DNA of 64,000 nucleotides, taken from the NCBI RefSeq assembly GCF_044810985.1, contig NZ_CP085242.1:2232001-2296000 (forward strand), in the 5' to 3' direction. The notes under the pieces are model-generated. The model had not been told where the DNA came from. It made no database searches and saw only the letters and a program-made list of their open reading frames with translations. Within the stretch, counting starts at the first letter, position 1, and each line of letters starts with the position of its first letter. Source of the DNA: Marinospirillum sp031581385. GTDB lineage: Bacteria > Pseudomonadota > Gammaproteobacteria > Pseudomonadales > Halomonadaceae. Below are positions 43,273 through 52,301 of the stretch, one piece after another. The position numbers were made by a program, and so were the translations under genes.

Positions 43273-43863
43273 TTACTGTTTAGGCACTCGACCCAGCAGG
43301 TAAAACTCCTCGTTGGGTGGAGTGCCCGTCAGGGAAACCATACGATTGGAGAGCCCAAAGAAGGCGGTGATGGCTCCGATGTCCCAGATATCATCCAGGG
43401 TAAAGCCTACCGCTTTCAGTTTTTCCTTCCACTCCTCGTTCAGCTCGCCAGCCTCCATGCCGATATGGAAAGCAAAATCCAGCATAACCCGGTGGCGTTC
43501 ATTGATGGGCGAAGTGCGGTGATTGACTGCCAACTGGTCAGCCAATAGCGGATTTTTGCTGTAAATTCGCAAAATCGCACCATGCGCGACAACGCAATAC
43601 AAACAGCGGTTGCGGGCGCTGGTGGCAACCACAATCATTTCCTTTTCCGCCGGGGTCAGCGTATCCGAGTCCCTTTCCATCAGCGCATCGTGATAGGCAA
43701 AGAAAGCCCGAAATTCTGCGGGTCGCTTGGCCAGCATCAGAAACACATTGGGCACAAAACCGGCTTTTTCCTGTACCTCCACAATGGCTTCCTGAATATC
43801 CTGGGGTAGATCCTTGATCTGTGACTCTGCGGGTAAATCAAAATGCGGGCTGAGTTCTGTCAT
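43273..43863 (-). CDS. Peroxidase-related protein, carboxymuconolactone decarboxylase/AhpD-like
   Basis: A 196-residue helical protein with CLYCVVAH, the CxxC-x3-H site of AhpD-like peroxidase-related enzymes, and the family's preceding EKEMIVVATSARNR. AhpD uses such cysteines to reduce peroxides or relay electrons. It converges on phaC with three bases between stops. The tail EEFYLLGRVPK is typical of the larger uncharacterised subfamily. Confidence 0.83.
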   Translation of the reverse strand: MTELSPHFDLPAESQIKDLPQDIQEAIVEVQEKAGFVPNVFLMLAKRPAEFRAFFAYHDALMERDSDTLTPAEKEMIVVATSARNRCLYCVVAHGAILRIYSKNPLLADQLAVNHRTSPINERHRVMLDFAFHIGMEAGELNEEWKEKLKAVGFTLDDIWDIGAITAFFGLSNRMVSLTGTPPNEEFYLLGRVPKQ

Positions 43864-44071
43864 GGGGAGTACCTTTTATTGTTATTGGATTCGTTGGCTT
43901 GGCTTTTATGGCCTTTTGACAAGGAGCTCTTTGTCGGGACGCGTGAATACTTCCCTGTAAGCTCTGGTTGCAACTTCCTGTTGCAAACAGCCCGTCAAAT
44001 AACCCCTTGTCCGGCCATGCGAGCTGAGCGTATCTCCTTTAGATTGGAGTCAAGGAGTAAGGAAGGCAAGT

Positions 44072-44111
44072 ATAAAAAATGCCCTGTCAGTCACAAGGCT
44101 GAGCAGGGCAT
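44072..44111 (-). terminator. Rho-independent terminator after metY
   Basis: ATGCCCTG (44079-44086) pairs with CAGGGCAT (44104-44111), extended inside by CTCAG/CTGAC partial pairing. On the minus strand UUUUUUAUA follows. The rest of 43864-44133 shows no gene I can support. Confidence 0.83.
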
Positions 44112-44133
44112 GGGAGAGCTATAAAATATAAGC

Positions 44134-45405
44134 TTAGCTGGCGGCTTTCAGGGCCTGTTCCAGGTCGGCAATCAGATCGTCAATATGCTCGATACCTACA
44201 GACAGGCGCACCATGTCGGCGGAAACACCGGCACTGGCCAGTTCTTTTTCATTCAACTGGCGGTGGGTAGTGGCTGCCGGAATGGATGAGCAGCTTTTGG
44301 CATCGCCGATGTTGACCAGGCGGGTAAAGAGTTGCAGGGCATCGTAGAAACGAACACCAGCTTCTATGCCGCCTTTGATACCAAAGCTGAGAATGCCGGA
44401 AGCCTGACCTGCCATGTATTTTTGCGCCAGGGCATGATCCTTGTGATCCGACAGACCTGCGTAGTTGACCCAGCTGATCTGAGGATGGTTTTTCAGGTAG
44501 TCGGCCACTTTTTGGGTGTTTTCGCAGATGCGTTCAATACGCAGCGCCAGGGTTTCCAGACCCTGCAGCAGGTTCCAGGCGGCCTGTGCGGAAAGAGCCG
44601 CACCCATGTTGCGCAGGGGTACGACCCGGGCACGGGCGATAAAGGCCGCATCACCGACATCACGGGTGTAGACCACGCCGTGATAGGAAACATCCGGCTC
44701 GTTCAGTTGTGGGAAGCGTTCAGCATGCTTGGCCCAGGGGAATTTGCCCGAATCCACGATCACACCGCCCACGGTGGTGCCATGCCCACCCATGTATTTG
44801 GTGGCGGAATGGATGACAATATCCGCACCCTGTTCAATGGGGCGCCAGAGGAAAGGGGTGGCAACAGTGTTGTCCACAATGACCGGCACGCCATTACGGT
44901 GGGCTACTTCGACCAGTTTTTCCATATCCACAATGCTGCCCGAAGGGTTGCCAATGGATTCGCAAAAAACGGCCTTGGTTTTGTCATCAATCAGTTTTTC
45001 AATACCGGCAAAATCATCTTTGTCGGCAAACCTGACCTCAATGCCCTGTTGCGGTAGAGTGTGGGCAAAGAGATTGTAAGTGCCACCGTAAAGCTCGCTG
45101 ATGGAAACGATGTTGTCCCCGGCAGCCGCGATGGTTTGAATCGCGTAGGTGATAGCCGCCATGCCGGAAGCCACAGCCAGACCGGCCAGACCACCTTCCA
45201 AAGCGGTAACCCTTTGTTCCAGAACCGCGCAGGTGGGGTTCATAATGCGAGAGTAGATGTTGCCCTCAACCTTCAAATCAAAAAGGTCGGCAGCATGCTG
45301 GGCATTATCGAAACTGAAGGAAGTGGTCTGGTGAATAGGTACAGCCACGGCATGCTGGTCATCCGGTTGGTAGCCATGGTGCAAGGCAAGGGTTTCGCGC
45401 TTCAT
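44134..45405 (-). CDS. metY: O-acetyl-L-homoserine sulfhydrylase (MetY), PLP-dependent
   Basis: A 423-residue Cys/Met-metabolism PLP enzyme. The PLP lysine is in HSATKYMGGHGTTVGG, and the family blocks YSRIMNPTCAVLEQR, ALEGGLAGLAVASGMAAI and SCSSIPAATTHRQL fit O-acetylhomoserine sulfhydrylases better than cystathionine gamma-synthases, which are shorter. It would join sulfide to O-acetylhomoserine to give homocysteine. Divergent from radA. Confidence 0.92.
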   Translation of the reverse strand: MKRETLALHHGYQPDDQHAVAVPIHQTTSFSFDNAQHAADLFDLKVEGNIYSRIMNPTCAVLEQRVTALEGGLAGLAVASGMAAITYAIQTIAAAGDNIVSISELYGGTYNLFAHTLPQQGIEVRFADKDDFAGIEKLIDDKTKAVFCESIGNPSGSIVDMEKLVEVAHRNGVPVIVDNTVATPFLWRPIEQGADIVIHSATKYMGGHGTTVGGVIVDSGKFPWAKHAERFPQLNEPDVSYHGVVYTRDVGDAAFIARARVVPLRNMGAALSAQAAWNLLQGLETLALRIERICENTQKVADYLKNHPQISWVNYAGLSDHKDHALAQKYMAGQASGILSFGIKGGIEAGVRFYDALQLFTRLVNIGDAKSCSSIPAATTHRQLNEKELASAGVSADMVRLSVGIEHIDDLIADLEQALKAAS

Positions 45406-45494
45406 GGAAGTTGTCCTCTTTATTTTACAGGGTTTTCATTTGGTTATAATGATGACCTTTTTTATAACTGTCAATGGTGTTGAAGACTTTAGTC

Positions 45495-46865
45495 ATGGCC
45501 AAACAAAAAACAGCTTTTGTCTGCATTGAATGCGGTGCTGAGTACAGCAAGTGGCAGGGGCAGTGTGCTGCCTGCAAACAATGGAACACGGTTCAGGAGG
45601 TTCGCCTGGGCGCTGCCACTTCACGTACTCCCGCAACTGCGGCAAGAACCGGTTTTGCCGGGGGTTTGTCGCATAAAGTGCAGGATCTTTCCGAAATAGG
45701 CCTTCAGGATCTGCCGCGCTTTTCCACTACCTTTAATGAGTTTGACCGGGTGCTGGGCGGTGGTCTGGTGCCTGGTTCTGCCGTGCTCTTGGGTGGTCAT
45801 CCCGGTGCTGGCAAATCAACCCTGCTGTTGCAAACGGCCTGTAAGCTGGCGCAGTTGATGAAAGTGCTTTATGTCACCGGTGAGGAGTCTCTGCAGCAGG
45901 TGGCTTTGCGTGCTCAGCGTTTGGGCTTGCCGACTCAGGGATTGAAAATGCTGGCAGAAACCAGTGTGGAAAACCTGCTGGCCGTGGCGGAAGTGGAAAA
46001 ACCCCAGGTGCTGATCGTGGATTCCATTCAAACCATGCAGCTGGAGGATCTGCAATCGGCACCGGGTGGCGTGGCTCAGGTGCGTGAGTCGGCCGCTTAT
46101 TTAATCCGCTTTGCCAAGCAAACCCACACGGTATTGTTTCTGGTCGGGCATGTCACCAAGGATGGCTCTCTGGCCGGGCCCAAGGTGCTGGAGCATATGA
46201 TTGATGCCTCATTGCTGCTGGAAGGGGATGGTGACTCGCGATTTCGTACCCTGCGTGGGCAGAAAAATCGTTTCGGTGCCGTCAATGAGTTGGGGGTTTT
46301 TGCTATGCTGGAAACAGGCTTGAAAGAAGTCAAAAATCCTTCGGCCATTTTTCTGTCCCGTGATGACGAGCCGGCAGCAGGCAGTGTGGTCATGGCAACC
46401 TGGGAAGGAACCCGGCCCCTGCTGGTTGAAGTCCAGGCGCTGGTGGATGAATCGGCTCTGGGCAATCCACGCCGGGTGGCGGTGGGCCTGGATACCAACC
46501 GCCTGTCTCTGCTGTTGGCGGTGTTGCATCGCCATGGTGGTATTTTCACAGGCGATCAGGATGTCTTTTTGAATGTGGTGGGCGGCGTCAAGGTTCTGGA
46601 AACCGGCGCTGATCTGGCCGCCTTGATGGCGATCGTTTCTTCACTGCGCAATCAGCCCCTGCCGCATGAGTTGATGGTGATTGGTGAGGTGGGACTTTCC
46701 GGTGAAATTCGGCCGGTGCCCAGTGGCCAGGAGCGCATCAAGGAAGCTGCTAAACATGGCTTTCGTAAAGCCATTGTGCCCAAGGGTAACGTGCCCAGAG
46801 AAACCCTGCCCGGCATGGAAGTGATTGGAGTCACCCGCTTGAGTGAAGCACTCGAAGCCCTTTAG
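45495..46865 (+). CDS. radA: DNA repair protein RadA
   Basis: A 456-residue RecA-like ATPase that drives branch migration in recombination. It has a C4 zinc finger (CIECGAEYSKWQGQCAAC), Walker A GGHPGAGKST, the RadA-specific KNRFG in RGQKNRFGAVNELGVF, and a C-terminal Lon-like domain with GEVGLSGEIRPV. ATG 45495 is chosen over GTG/TTG-type upstream codons. TATAAT at 45445-45450 may be its -10 element. Confidence 0.95.
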   Translation: MAKQKTAFVCIECGAEYSKWQGQCAACKQWNTVQEVRLGAATSRTPATAARTGFAGGLSHKVQDLSEIGLQDLPRFSTTFNEFDRVLGGGLVPGSAVLLGGHPGAGKSTLLLQTACKLAQLMKVLYVTGEESLQQVALRAQRLGLPTQGLKMLAETSVENLLAVAEVEKPQVLIVDSIQTMQLEDLQSAPGGVAQVRESAAYLIRFAKQTHTVLFLVGHVTKDGSLAGPKVLEHMIDASLLLEGDGDSRFRTLRGQKNRFGAVNELGVFAMLETGLKEVKNPSAIFLSRDDEPAAGSVVMATWEGTRPLLVEVQALVDESALGNPRRVAVGLDTNRLSLLLAVLHRHGGIFTGDQDVFLNVVGGVKVLETGADLAALMAIVSSLRNQPLPHELMVIGEVGLSGEIRPVPSGQERIKEAAKHGFRKAIVPKGNVPRETLPGMEVIGVTRLSEALEAL

Positions 46866-46924
46866 TCAGGATAATCTCATGTTGAAACGCGTTCAGGATC
46901 GAATTTATACACTGAAAAGTAGAC

Positions 46925-47698
46925 TTAAACCTGAAAGCTGGTGCAGGGCTCCAGAACTTTGAGGCTGGTGGTTTTGAGCTGGATTTTTTCCAGCTCTCCG
47001 CGAATTTCTATCTGCTGGCTGGGCTTCAGATGAGACAGCCAGACCTCATGAGGGGCGGGATTCAGGCTATTGACCAGATCCTTGACCATCACCGGGGTGA
47101 GGTGTTTGGAAACCTTGCCCAGCTCCAGCAGACGATCGGGAAAAGCACACTCAGTCATGAGAACGTCCAGTTGTCCAAGGCGGTTGAGCGTTTCGATGAC
47201 TGCATCCCCGTAAGTGGTATCTCCGGTAAAAGCCAGGGTTCTTCCGGTATCGCTTTGCAGGTGATAACCGCAGGTTGGTACTATGTGTTCAACTGGGAAA
47301 GGAGTGTAGGTAATGCCCTGGATGCTGATCGGCTGCCAGGGCTGGATTTCATTGAAAGCAACCACGGGATGTTCGGCACTGGGCAGGGTGGAAAAATCAG
47401 GCCAGATTTTCCAGTTAAAAATATGCTCTTGCAGGGTTGTGATGACTTCAGGCAGGGCGTACACCTGAATGGGTTTTTTGATGAACTCGAACAGATTGTC
47501 GATCAGCAAGGGTAGAAAACAGATGTGATCCAGATGTGAATGGGTCAGAAAAATAGTGTCTATTTTCAGCAGTTCATGCTGTGTCAGATTGCCAAGGCCG
47601 CTGCCGCAATCCAGCAGGGTATGCTCGTTAACCCGATAACAAGTGGTTTGCTGGCCTAGCCCCATCCCGCCGCTACAACCAAGAATTTCTACCTTCAC
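46925..47698 (-). CDS. Metallo-beta-lactamase-fold hydrolase (RNase Z/cyclic-nucleotide PDE-like)
   Basis: A 257-residue metallo-beta-lactamase-fold protein. The metal motif THSHLDHI is intact, followed by a later FPVEHIVPTCGY, TGDTTYGD and a histidine in VWLSHLKPSQ. The overall plan resembles class II cyclic-nucleotide phosphodiesterases and RNase Z-like proteins. GTG 47698 is chosen because AAGGAG lies eight bases upstream; a TTG at 47719 would overlap the HD-GYP stop. It lies 17 bases after the HD-GYP gene, so the two form an operon. The substrate is unknown; a nucleotide second messenger is a guess from context. Confidence 0.82.
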   Translation of the reverse strand: MKVEILGCSGGMGLGQQTTCYRVNEHTLLDCGSGLGNLTQHELLKIDTIFLTHSHLDHICFLPLLIDNLFEFIKKPIQVYALPEVITTLQEHIFNWKIWPDFSTLPSAEHPVVAFNEIQPWQPISIQGITYTPFPVEHIVPTCGYHLQSDTGRTLAFTGDTTYGDAVIETLNRLGQLDVLMTECAFPDRLLELGKVSKHLTPVMVKDLVNSLNPAPHEVWLSHLKPSQQIEIRGELEKIQLKTTSLKVLEPCTSFQV

Positions 47699-47715
47699 AG
47701 CTGCTGCTCCTTGCT

Positions 47716-49368
47716 TCAAGCCTGGGATACAGAAGCAAGACGTAACCCAGGCAGATTATCAACGTCCACTTCATCGATTTGCTCATCACGAAGATGTTTC
47801 TTAGCGTAATCAAGGTAGACCTTTTTGTAAACAAATGCTGCATATAAATCCGGATCAAGATGGTTATCCTCGACCATTCTGCCCATAATGGTCAAGGCCA
47901 GCGAGAGGGGCATGGGTTTTTTATAGGGTCTTTCGTGGGCTGTCAGGGCCTCGAATACATCAGCAATCCCCATGATGCGAGCCGGAATCGACATTTCATC
48001 ACGCTTCAGGCCGCGTGGATAACCCTTGCCATCCATGCGTTCATGGTGACCCCCAGCATATTCAGGCACACGCTGCAGGTGACGGGGGAAGGGCAGTTGC
48101 TCAAGCATGTTGAGCGTATGCACCATATGGCCTTCCATGATTTTGCGCTCATCGTTGTTCAGGGTGCCCTTGCGAATGGACAGGTTCATAACTTCGTCAT
48201 CATTGAGCAACCGGTGCTCTTTCTCCTTTAAATCCACCCAGCTTTTCTCGCCCAGCGATTCCACACGGGCAATCAGCTCATCCGCCATGAATTCGCCGCC
48301 AGTATTGGCTCCCTGTAGGAAAGCCAGATCATCGGCCAGTTGCTGATCCGCTTCCTGATAGTAGGTTTGGCGTTCCTGGCTTAACTCCTGGCCCTGGCGG
48401 ACGGCTGCCAATTCTTCCTGGAGCTTTTCGATTTCCAGGTCGCGACGCAGAATCTCAAAGCGGTCAGTGACCCAGTCAATACGGTCAACAATGGTTTCCA
48501 GCTTGGTGGATTTTTCCATGACATGGTGAGGGGTGACCACCTTGCCGCAGTCGTGCAGCCAAGCTGCTGTTTTCAACTCATACATGTCCTCTTCAGACAT
48601 GTAAAATTCTTCAATGCCGGGGAATTTGGAGCCACTGGTGGCCTCGGCCAGCATCAGGGTGGCATCCGGAACGCGGCGGCAGTGGGCCCCTGTATGGGCT
48701 GACTTGGAGTCGATCGCGCTGGCGATGACCTGGGTGAAGCTGTCAAACAGGGTGCGCAGCTCATCAATCAGACGGCGGTTGGTCAGGGCGATGGCAGCCT
48801 GGGAAGCCAGGGACTCGGCAATATCCTGGTCGCTGTCATCAAAAATAGTGGGCTCTCCCGAGCTGTCCAGCTTGTTGAGCAGCTGCAGGGCGGCAATAAC
48901 CTCGCCCTCATGGTTGCGCAGGGGAACGGTCAAAAAGGATTTTGAGCGGTAACCGGTTTTTTCATCAAAGGCACGGGTGCCGGAAAAATCAAAGCCTTCT
49001 TCATGGTAGGCATCGGCAATACGGGCTGTTTTTTTGTTAAGGACTGACCAGGCCACGATCATGCGCTCATTGGGTCGGCCATCTTCCAGATGCAAAGGGA
49101 TCAGCGGGAAGTTGTCACCAACAGGCGCGCCGCTGCCACCCAAATGGATGTTAAGCTTGTCATTCTGAACCATCACAAAGCGCAGGGACTGACCGTCCGG
49201 TTCGACCATGTAGAGGGTGCCTGCATCGGCATGGGTCAGCTCACGGGCGCTGCCCAGTATCATCTCCAGCAGTTGGTTCTGGTCGCTTTGCGCAGACAGG
49301 GCGATGCCAATGGCATTCAGCCTGCGAATGCGCTCATAGCTGGGATTGGAATGAGTTGCAGATGACAT
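47716..49368 (-). CDS. GAF–HD-GYP protein with a coiled-coil insertion
   Basis: A 550-residue cytoplasmic protein. Residues ~20-205 form a GAF domain (LNAIGIALSAQSDQNQLLE…FLTVPLRNHEGEVIAALQLLN). The HD part has SAHTGAHCRRVP and WLHDCGKVV, and the GYP part has HHERMDGKGYP with ADVFEALTAHERPYKKP. Between HD and GYP lies an unusual insertion of about 100 residues with a charged coiled coil (EIEKLQEELAAVRQGQELSQ). It should hydrolyse c-di-GMP under control of a GAF ligand. It is the first gene of an operon with the metallo-beta-lactamase-fold gene. Confidence 0.9.
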   Translation of the reverse strand: MSSATHSNPSYERIRRLNAIGIALSAQSDQNQLLEMILGSARELTHADAGTLYMVEPDGQSLRFVMVQNDKLNIHLGGSGAPVGDNFPLIPLHLEDGRPNERMIVAWSVLNKKTARIADAYHEEGFDFSGTRAFDEKTGYRSKSFLTVPLRNHEGEVIAALQLLNKLDSSGEPTIFDDSDQDIAESLASQAAIALTNRRLIDELRTLFDSFTQVIASAIDSKSAHTGAHCRRVPDATLMLAEATSGSKFPGIEEFYMSEEDMYELKTAAWLHDCGKVVTPHHVMEKSTKLETIVDRIDWVTDRFEILRRDLEIEKLQEELAAVRQGQELSQERQTYYQEADQQLADDLAFLQGANTGGEFMADELIARVESLGEKSWVDLKEKEHRLLNDDEVMNLSIRKGTLNNDERKIMEGHMVHTLNMLEQLPFPRHLQRVPEYAGGHHERMDGKGYPRGLKRDEMSIPARIMGIADVFEALTAHERPYKKPMPLSLALTIMGRMVEDNHLDPDLYAAFVYKKVYLDYAKKHLRDEQIDEVDVDNLPGLRLASVSQA

Positions 49369-49518
49369 TGAAAACCTCTACATGGAAAGCGAAATGGTAT
49401 AGATACTAGCAAACTTCCCGTGAGCCAGTGTGACCTGGTTCACATTTAGCGGGAACCATTTGTTTTTCAGTATAATAATGGCAGAAAACAGCCAAGTGTA
49501 AACTTCTGAGAGGAAAAT

Positions 49519-50322
49519 ATGATCAAGGTTGCAGTAATGGGCGCTGCCGGGCGAATGGGCAAGGCATTGATTCAGGCGATCAACGAAGATTCCGAGACGG
49601 AGCTGACCGCAGGTATCCTCGAGCCTTCTTCCACGCTGGTGGGCGCGGATCTGGGTGAGCTGGCAGGAGTCGGTAAACTGGGTGTGCTGGCTTCGGCCAG
49701 TGTTGAGGAGTCACTGGATGCTTTCGAGGTTCTGATTGATTTCACAACCCCGCAAACAACTCTGGCCAATGCCGCTCTCTGTGCCCGTTCCGGCAAGCAG
49801 TTGATTGTCGGAACCACCGGGCTGAATGATGAGCAAAAAGCACAACTGGTCGCAGCAGGCCAACAAACCCCAATCGTTTTTGCGCCCAATATGAGCGTTG
49901 GCGTGAACCTCTGCTTCAAGCTGCTGGAAATGGCGGCCCAGGCACTGGGCGATGATTATGATGTGGAGATCGTTGAAGCCCACCACCGCCACAAAGTGGA
50001 TGCTCCATCAGGAACAGCCCTGGGTATGGGTGAAGCGGTGGCCAAGGCATTGGGTCGGGATTTGCAGGAAGTGGCCGTTTACGGTCGCGAAGGCCATACC
50101 GGTGCCAGAGACCCCAAAACCATCGGTTTTGCGACGATGCGTGTGGGGGATGTTGTCGGGGATCACACTGTGGTTTTTGGTACTGAAGGTGAGCGGGTGG
50201 AAATTACCCACAAGGCTTCCAGCCGCATGACCTTTGCCAAGGGTGCGGTGCGAGCATGCAAATGGCTCCAGAGCAAGCCTGCTTCACTTTACAGCATGCA
50301 GGATGTGCTGAACCTGAAGTAA
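49519..50322 (+). CDS. dapB: 4-hydroxy-tetrahydrodipicolinate reductase
   Basis: A 267-residue NAD(P)H-dependent enzyme of lysine and peptidoglycan-precursor synthesis. The nucleotide loop VAVMGAAGRMGKALIQAI, the active-site EAHHRHKVDAPSGTAL and the C-terminal FAKGAVRACKWL are standard. GAGAGG precedes the ATG. A TATAAT at 49471-49476 may be its -10. Confidence 0.96.
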   Translation: MIKVAVMGAAGRMGKALIQAINEDSETELTAGILEPSSTLVGADLGELAGVGKLGVLASASVEESLDAFEVLIDFTTPQTTLANAALCARSGKQLIVGTTGLNDEQKAQLVAAGQQTPIVFAPNMSVGVNLCFKLLEMAAQALGDDYDVEIVEAHHRHKVDAPSGTALGMGEAVAKALGRDLQEVAVYGREGHTGARDPKTIGFATMRVGDVVGDHTVVFGTEGERVEITHKASSRMTFAKGAVRACKWLQSKPASLYSMQDVLNLK

Positions 50323-50336
50323 GCAGAGGCCGGCTC

Positions 50337-50885
50337 ATGACTTCAGACCTGAATTTTTCCAGGGACGGTAAACCGCTTTCCGATTCCGAAAAGGAAAAGA
50401 TACGTCTGGAGCATGAGGCGGCGCGCCTGTTTATGCGGCTCTATGAAAGCTGTTATCAAGTGCCTATCCGGCATATCTGGCATAACGAACCCACAAAGCC
50501 GGATGTCTCCTGCTACCTGAACAAGGAAAAGCTTGATCTGGAGATTGCCCACCTCTACGGCAGTGAAGTGGAAGCCATGCTGGTGCTGGGTCGCAACCTG
50601 GGTGAAGCCACCTTGCGCTACCTGAATGAACTGGCTGCAACACCTCCTCATGAGCGCCTCTTGACTGCACTTAACCGTCTTTTGGCGAACAAGGCAGAAA
50701 AAAACTATCACTCCGAGAAGGTCTGGCTGGTCATTCGCAATGCCAACCCCCTCTGGCGCAAAGAAAACTTTGTACAACGCATGGATGCGATCCACCTGCC
50801 GGAAAACCACCCTTTTGAAGAGGTCTGGGTGGTGGCTGACTTTAGCGGGGAAAGTGGCCTGGTCAGGATTTATCCCGCCCCTTGA
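50337..50885 (+). CDS. Uncharacterised protein between dapB and carA
   Basis: A 182-residue soluble, charged protein I cannot assign. It is co-directional with dapB, 14 bases downstream, with AGAGG seven bases before ATG 50337. The C-terminal half is the most motif-like (EKVWLVIRNANPLWRKE and FEEVWVVADFSGESGLVRIYP). A central PDVSCYLNKEKLDLEIAHLYG has the look of a PD…(D/E)xx core, but the usual catalytic lysine is not evident, so a nuclease fold is only a guess. No signal peptide or membrane segment. Confidence 0.7.
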   Translation: MTSDLNFSRDGKPLSDSEKEKIRLEHEAARLFMRLYESCYQVPIRHIWHNEPTKPDVSCYLNKEKLDLEIAHLYGSEVEAMLVLGRNLGEATLRYLNELAATPPHERLLTALNRLLANKAEKNYHSEKVWLVIRNANPLWRKENFVQRMDAIHLPENHPFEEVWVVADFSGESGLVRIYPAP

Positions 50886-50910
50886 ACCCAGGGTTCTCCA
50901 GGAATATTTC

Positions 50911-50940
50911 TGGACACCTGGCATCGGAAAGCGCTAAAAT
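50911..50940 (+). promoter_or_regulatory. Possible promoter of carAB
   Basis: TGGACA at 50911-50916 and TAAAAT at 50935-50940 are 18 bases apart. A start near 50947 would give a leader of about 175 bases containing the hairpin at 51017-51053. Confidence 0.45.
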
Positions 50941-51016
50941 CATGGAAATAAGCGCCCGCATTCAGGTGGGCAGTCACAAGGCTCCAAGCTGGCCTTGAAA
51001 ATCAGATCAACAGATT

Positions 51017-51053
51017 AAAGCGGGATGGACATTTTTGTTCATCTCGCTTTTTT
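51017..51053 (+). terminator. Terminator or attenuator in the carA leader
   Basis: A 14-pair stem (51017-51030 with 51037-51050, two G·U) has loop ATTTTT and ends in a T-run to 51053. It could end the dapB transcript, or act as an attenuator if transcription starts at the candidate promoter at 50911-50940. It lies 67 bases before carA. Confidence 0.8.
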
Positions 51054-51120
51054 GCAACCCAAATTCAGCTCGGGTGTTTGAAGAAGCCTGGGCTGTAGCC
51101 TGCGATGGGAGGAGGCAGTT

Positions 51121-52278
51121 TTGACCAGACCCGCTATTCTGGCACTAGAAGATGGTAGTATTTTCCGCGGCACTGCAATCGGAGCAGACGGCCAGGCAGT
51201 CGGTGAAGTGGTGTTCAACACAGCCATGACCGGTTACCAGGAAATTCTGACTGACCCTTCGTACACTCGGCAACTTGTGACCCTGACTTACCCCCATATC
51301 GGCAATACCGGCATCAACTCGGAAGATATCGAGTCGGCATCCCTGGGCGCAGCAGGGCTGATTATCCGTGATCTCCCCCTGGTTGCCAGCAACTTTCGCA
51401 GTGAACAATCCCTGAGCGAGTATTTACAGGCCAACCAGCTAGTGGCGATTGGTGATATTGATACCCGCCGCTTGACTCGTATTCTGCGGGATAAAGGCTC
51501 CCAGAATGGCTGCATCCTGGCCGGAGCTGATGCCACGGGCGAAGCCGCCGAACAAAAAGCACTGGCCGCAGCCCAGGCTTTTCCAGGGCTGAAGGGCATG
51601 GATCTGGCCAAGGAAGTCACCACCTCGACCGTCAGTAACTGGACTCAGAGCGAATGGGTCTTGGGTGAAGGTTATGCCCAGGTGGATGAAGCCAGCCAGC
51701 CTTATCATGTTGTGGCCTACGACTATGGCGTCAAATTCAATATCCTGCGCATGCTGGCCAGTCGCGGTTGCCGGATCACTCTGGTGCCTGCACAGACGCC
51801 TGCTGCTGAAGTGCTGGCTATGAATCCCGATGGTGTCTTTCTTTCCAATGGCCCCGGTGATCCCGAACCCTGTGACTATGCCATTAAAGCCATTGCCGAG
51901 ATTCTGGAAACCGATGTCCCTGTCTTTGGCATCTGCCTGGGCCATCAGTTGCTGGCGCTGGCCTCGGGTGCCAAGTCGGTGAAAATGCCTCATGGGCACC
52001 ATGGTGCCAACCATCCGGTTCAGGATCTGGATACCGGCCTGGTCATGATTACCAGTCAGAACCATGGTTTTGCTGTGGATGAAACCAGTCTGCCCGCCAA
52101 CCTGCGCGCCACGCATAAATCCCTGTTTGACGGCACTTTGCAGGGTGTCGAACGTACCGATAAAGCAGCCTTCAGTTTTCAGGGGCACCCGGAAGCCAGC
52201 CCTGGACCTCGGGATGTAGCTCCCTTGTTTGATCGCTTTATCAAAATGATCCAAGCACGTAAAAACCAGTCAGCCTGA
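51121..52278 (+). CDS. carA: Carbamoyl-phosphate synthase small subunit
   Basis: A 385-residue glutaminase subunit that supplies ammonia to CarB for arginine and pyrimidine synthesis. LEDGSIFRGTAIG at the start, the nucleophile in FGICLGHQLLALASGA and HPEASPGPRD at the end are conserved. The start is TTG, preceded by AGGAGG with five bases between. It is followed by carB after 23 bases. Confidence 0.96.
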   Translation: MTRPAILALEDGSIFRGTAIGADGQAVGEVVFNTAMTGYQEILTDPSYTRQLVTLTYPHIGNTGINSEDIESASLGAAGLIIRDLPLVASNFRSEQSLSEYLQANQLVAIGDIDTRRLTRILRDKGSQNGCILAGADATGEAAEQKALAAAQAFPGLKGMDLAKEVTTSTVSNWTQSEWVLGEGYAQVDEASQPYHVVAYDYGVKFNILRMLASRGCRITLVPAQTPAAEVLAMNPDGVFLSNGPGDPEPCDYAIKAIAEILETDVPVFGICLGHQLLALASGAKSVKMPHGHHGANHPVQDLDTGLVMITSQNHGFAVDETSLPANLRATHKSLFDGTLQGVERTDKAAFSFQGHPEASPGPRDVAPLFDRFIKMIQARKNQSA

Positions 52279-52301
52279 ACCCGTCGGACAAAGAGACAGT
52301 C

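Noticed and set aside
43843..44124. Plus-strand frame of 93 codons after phaC/AhpD-like genes
   Set aside because: It overlaps the start of the AhpD-like gene and runs through the metY terminator; no good ribosome site or family resemblance.
50941..50997. Eighteen-codon leader peptide before carA (ATG at 50941)
   Set aside because: The likely transcription start (about 50947) lies inside it and there is no ribosome site, so it would not be translated.
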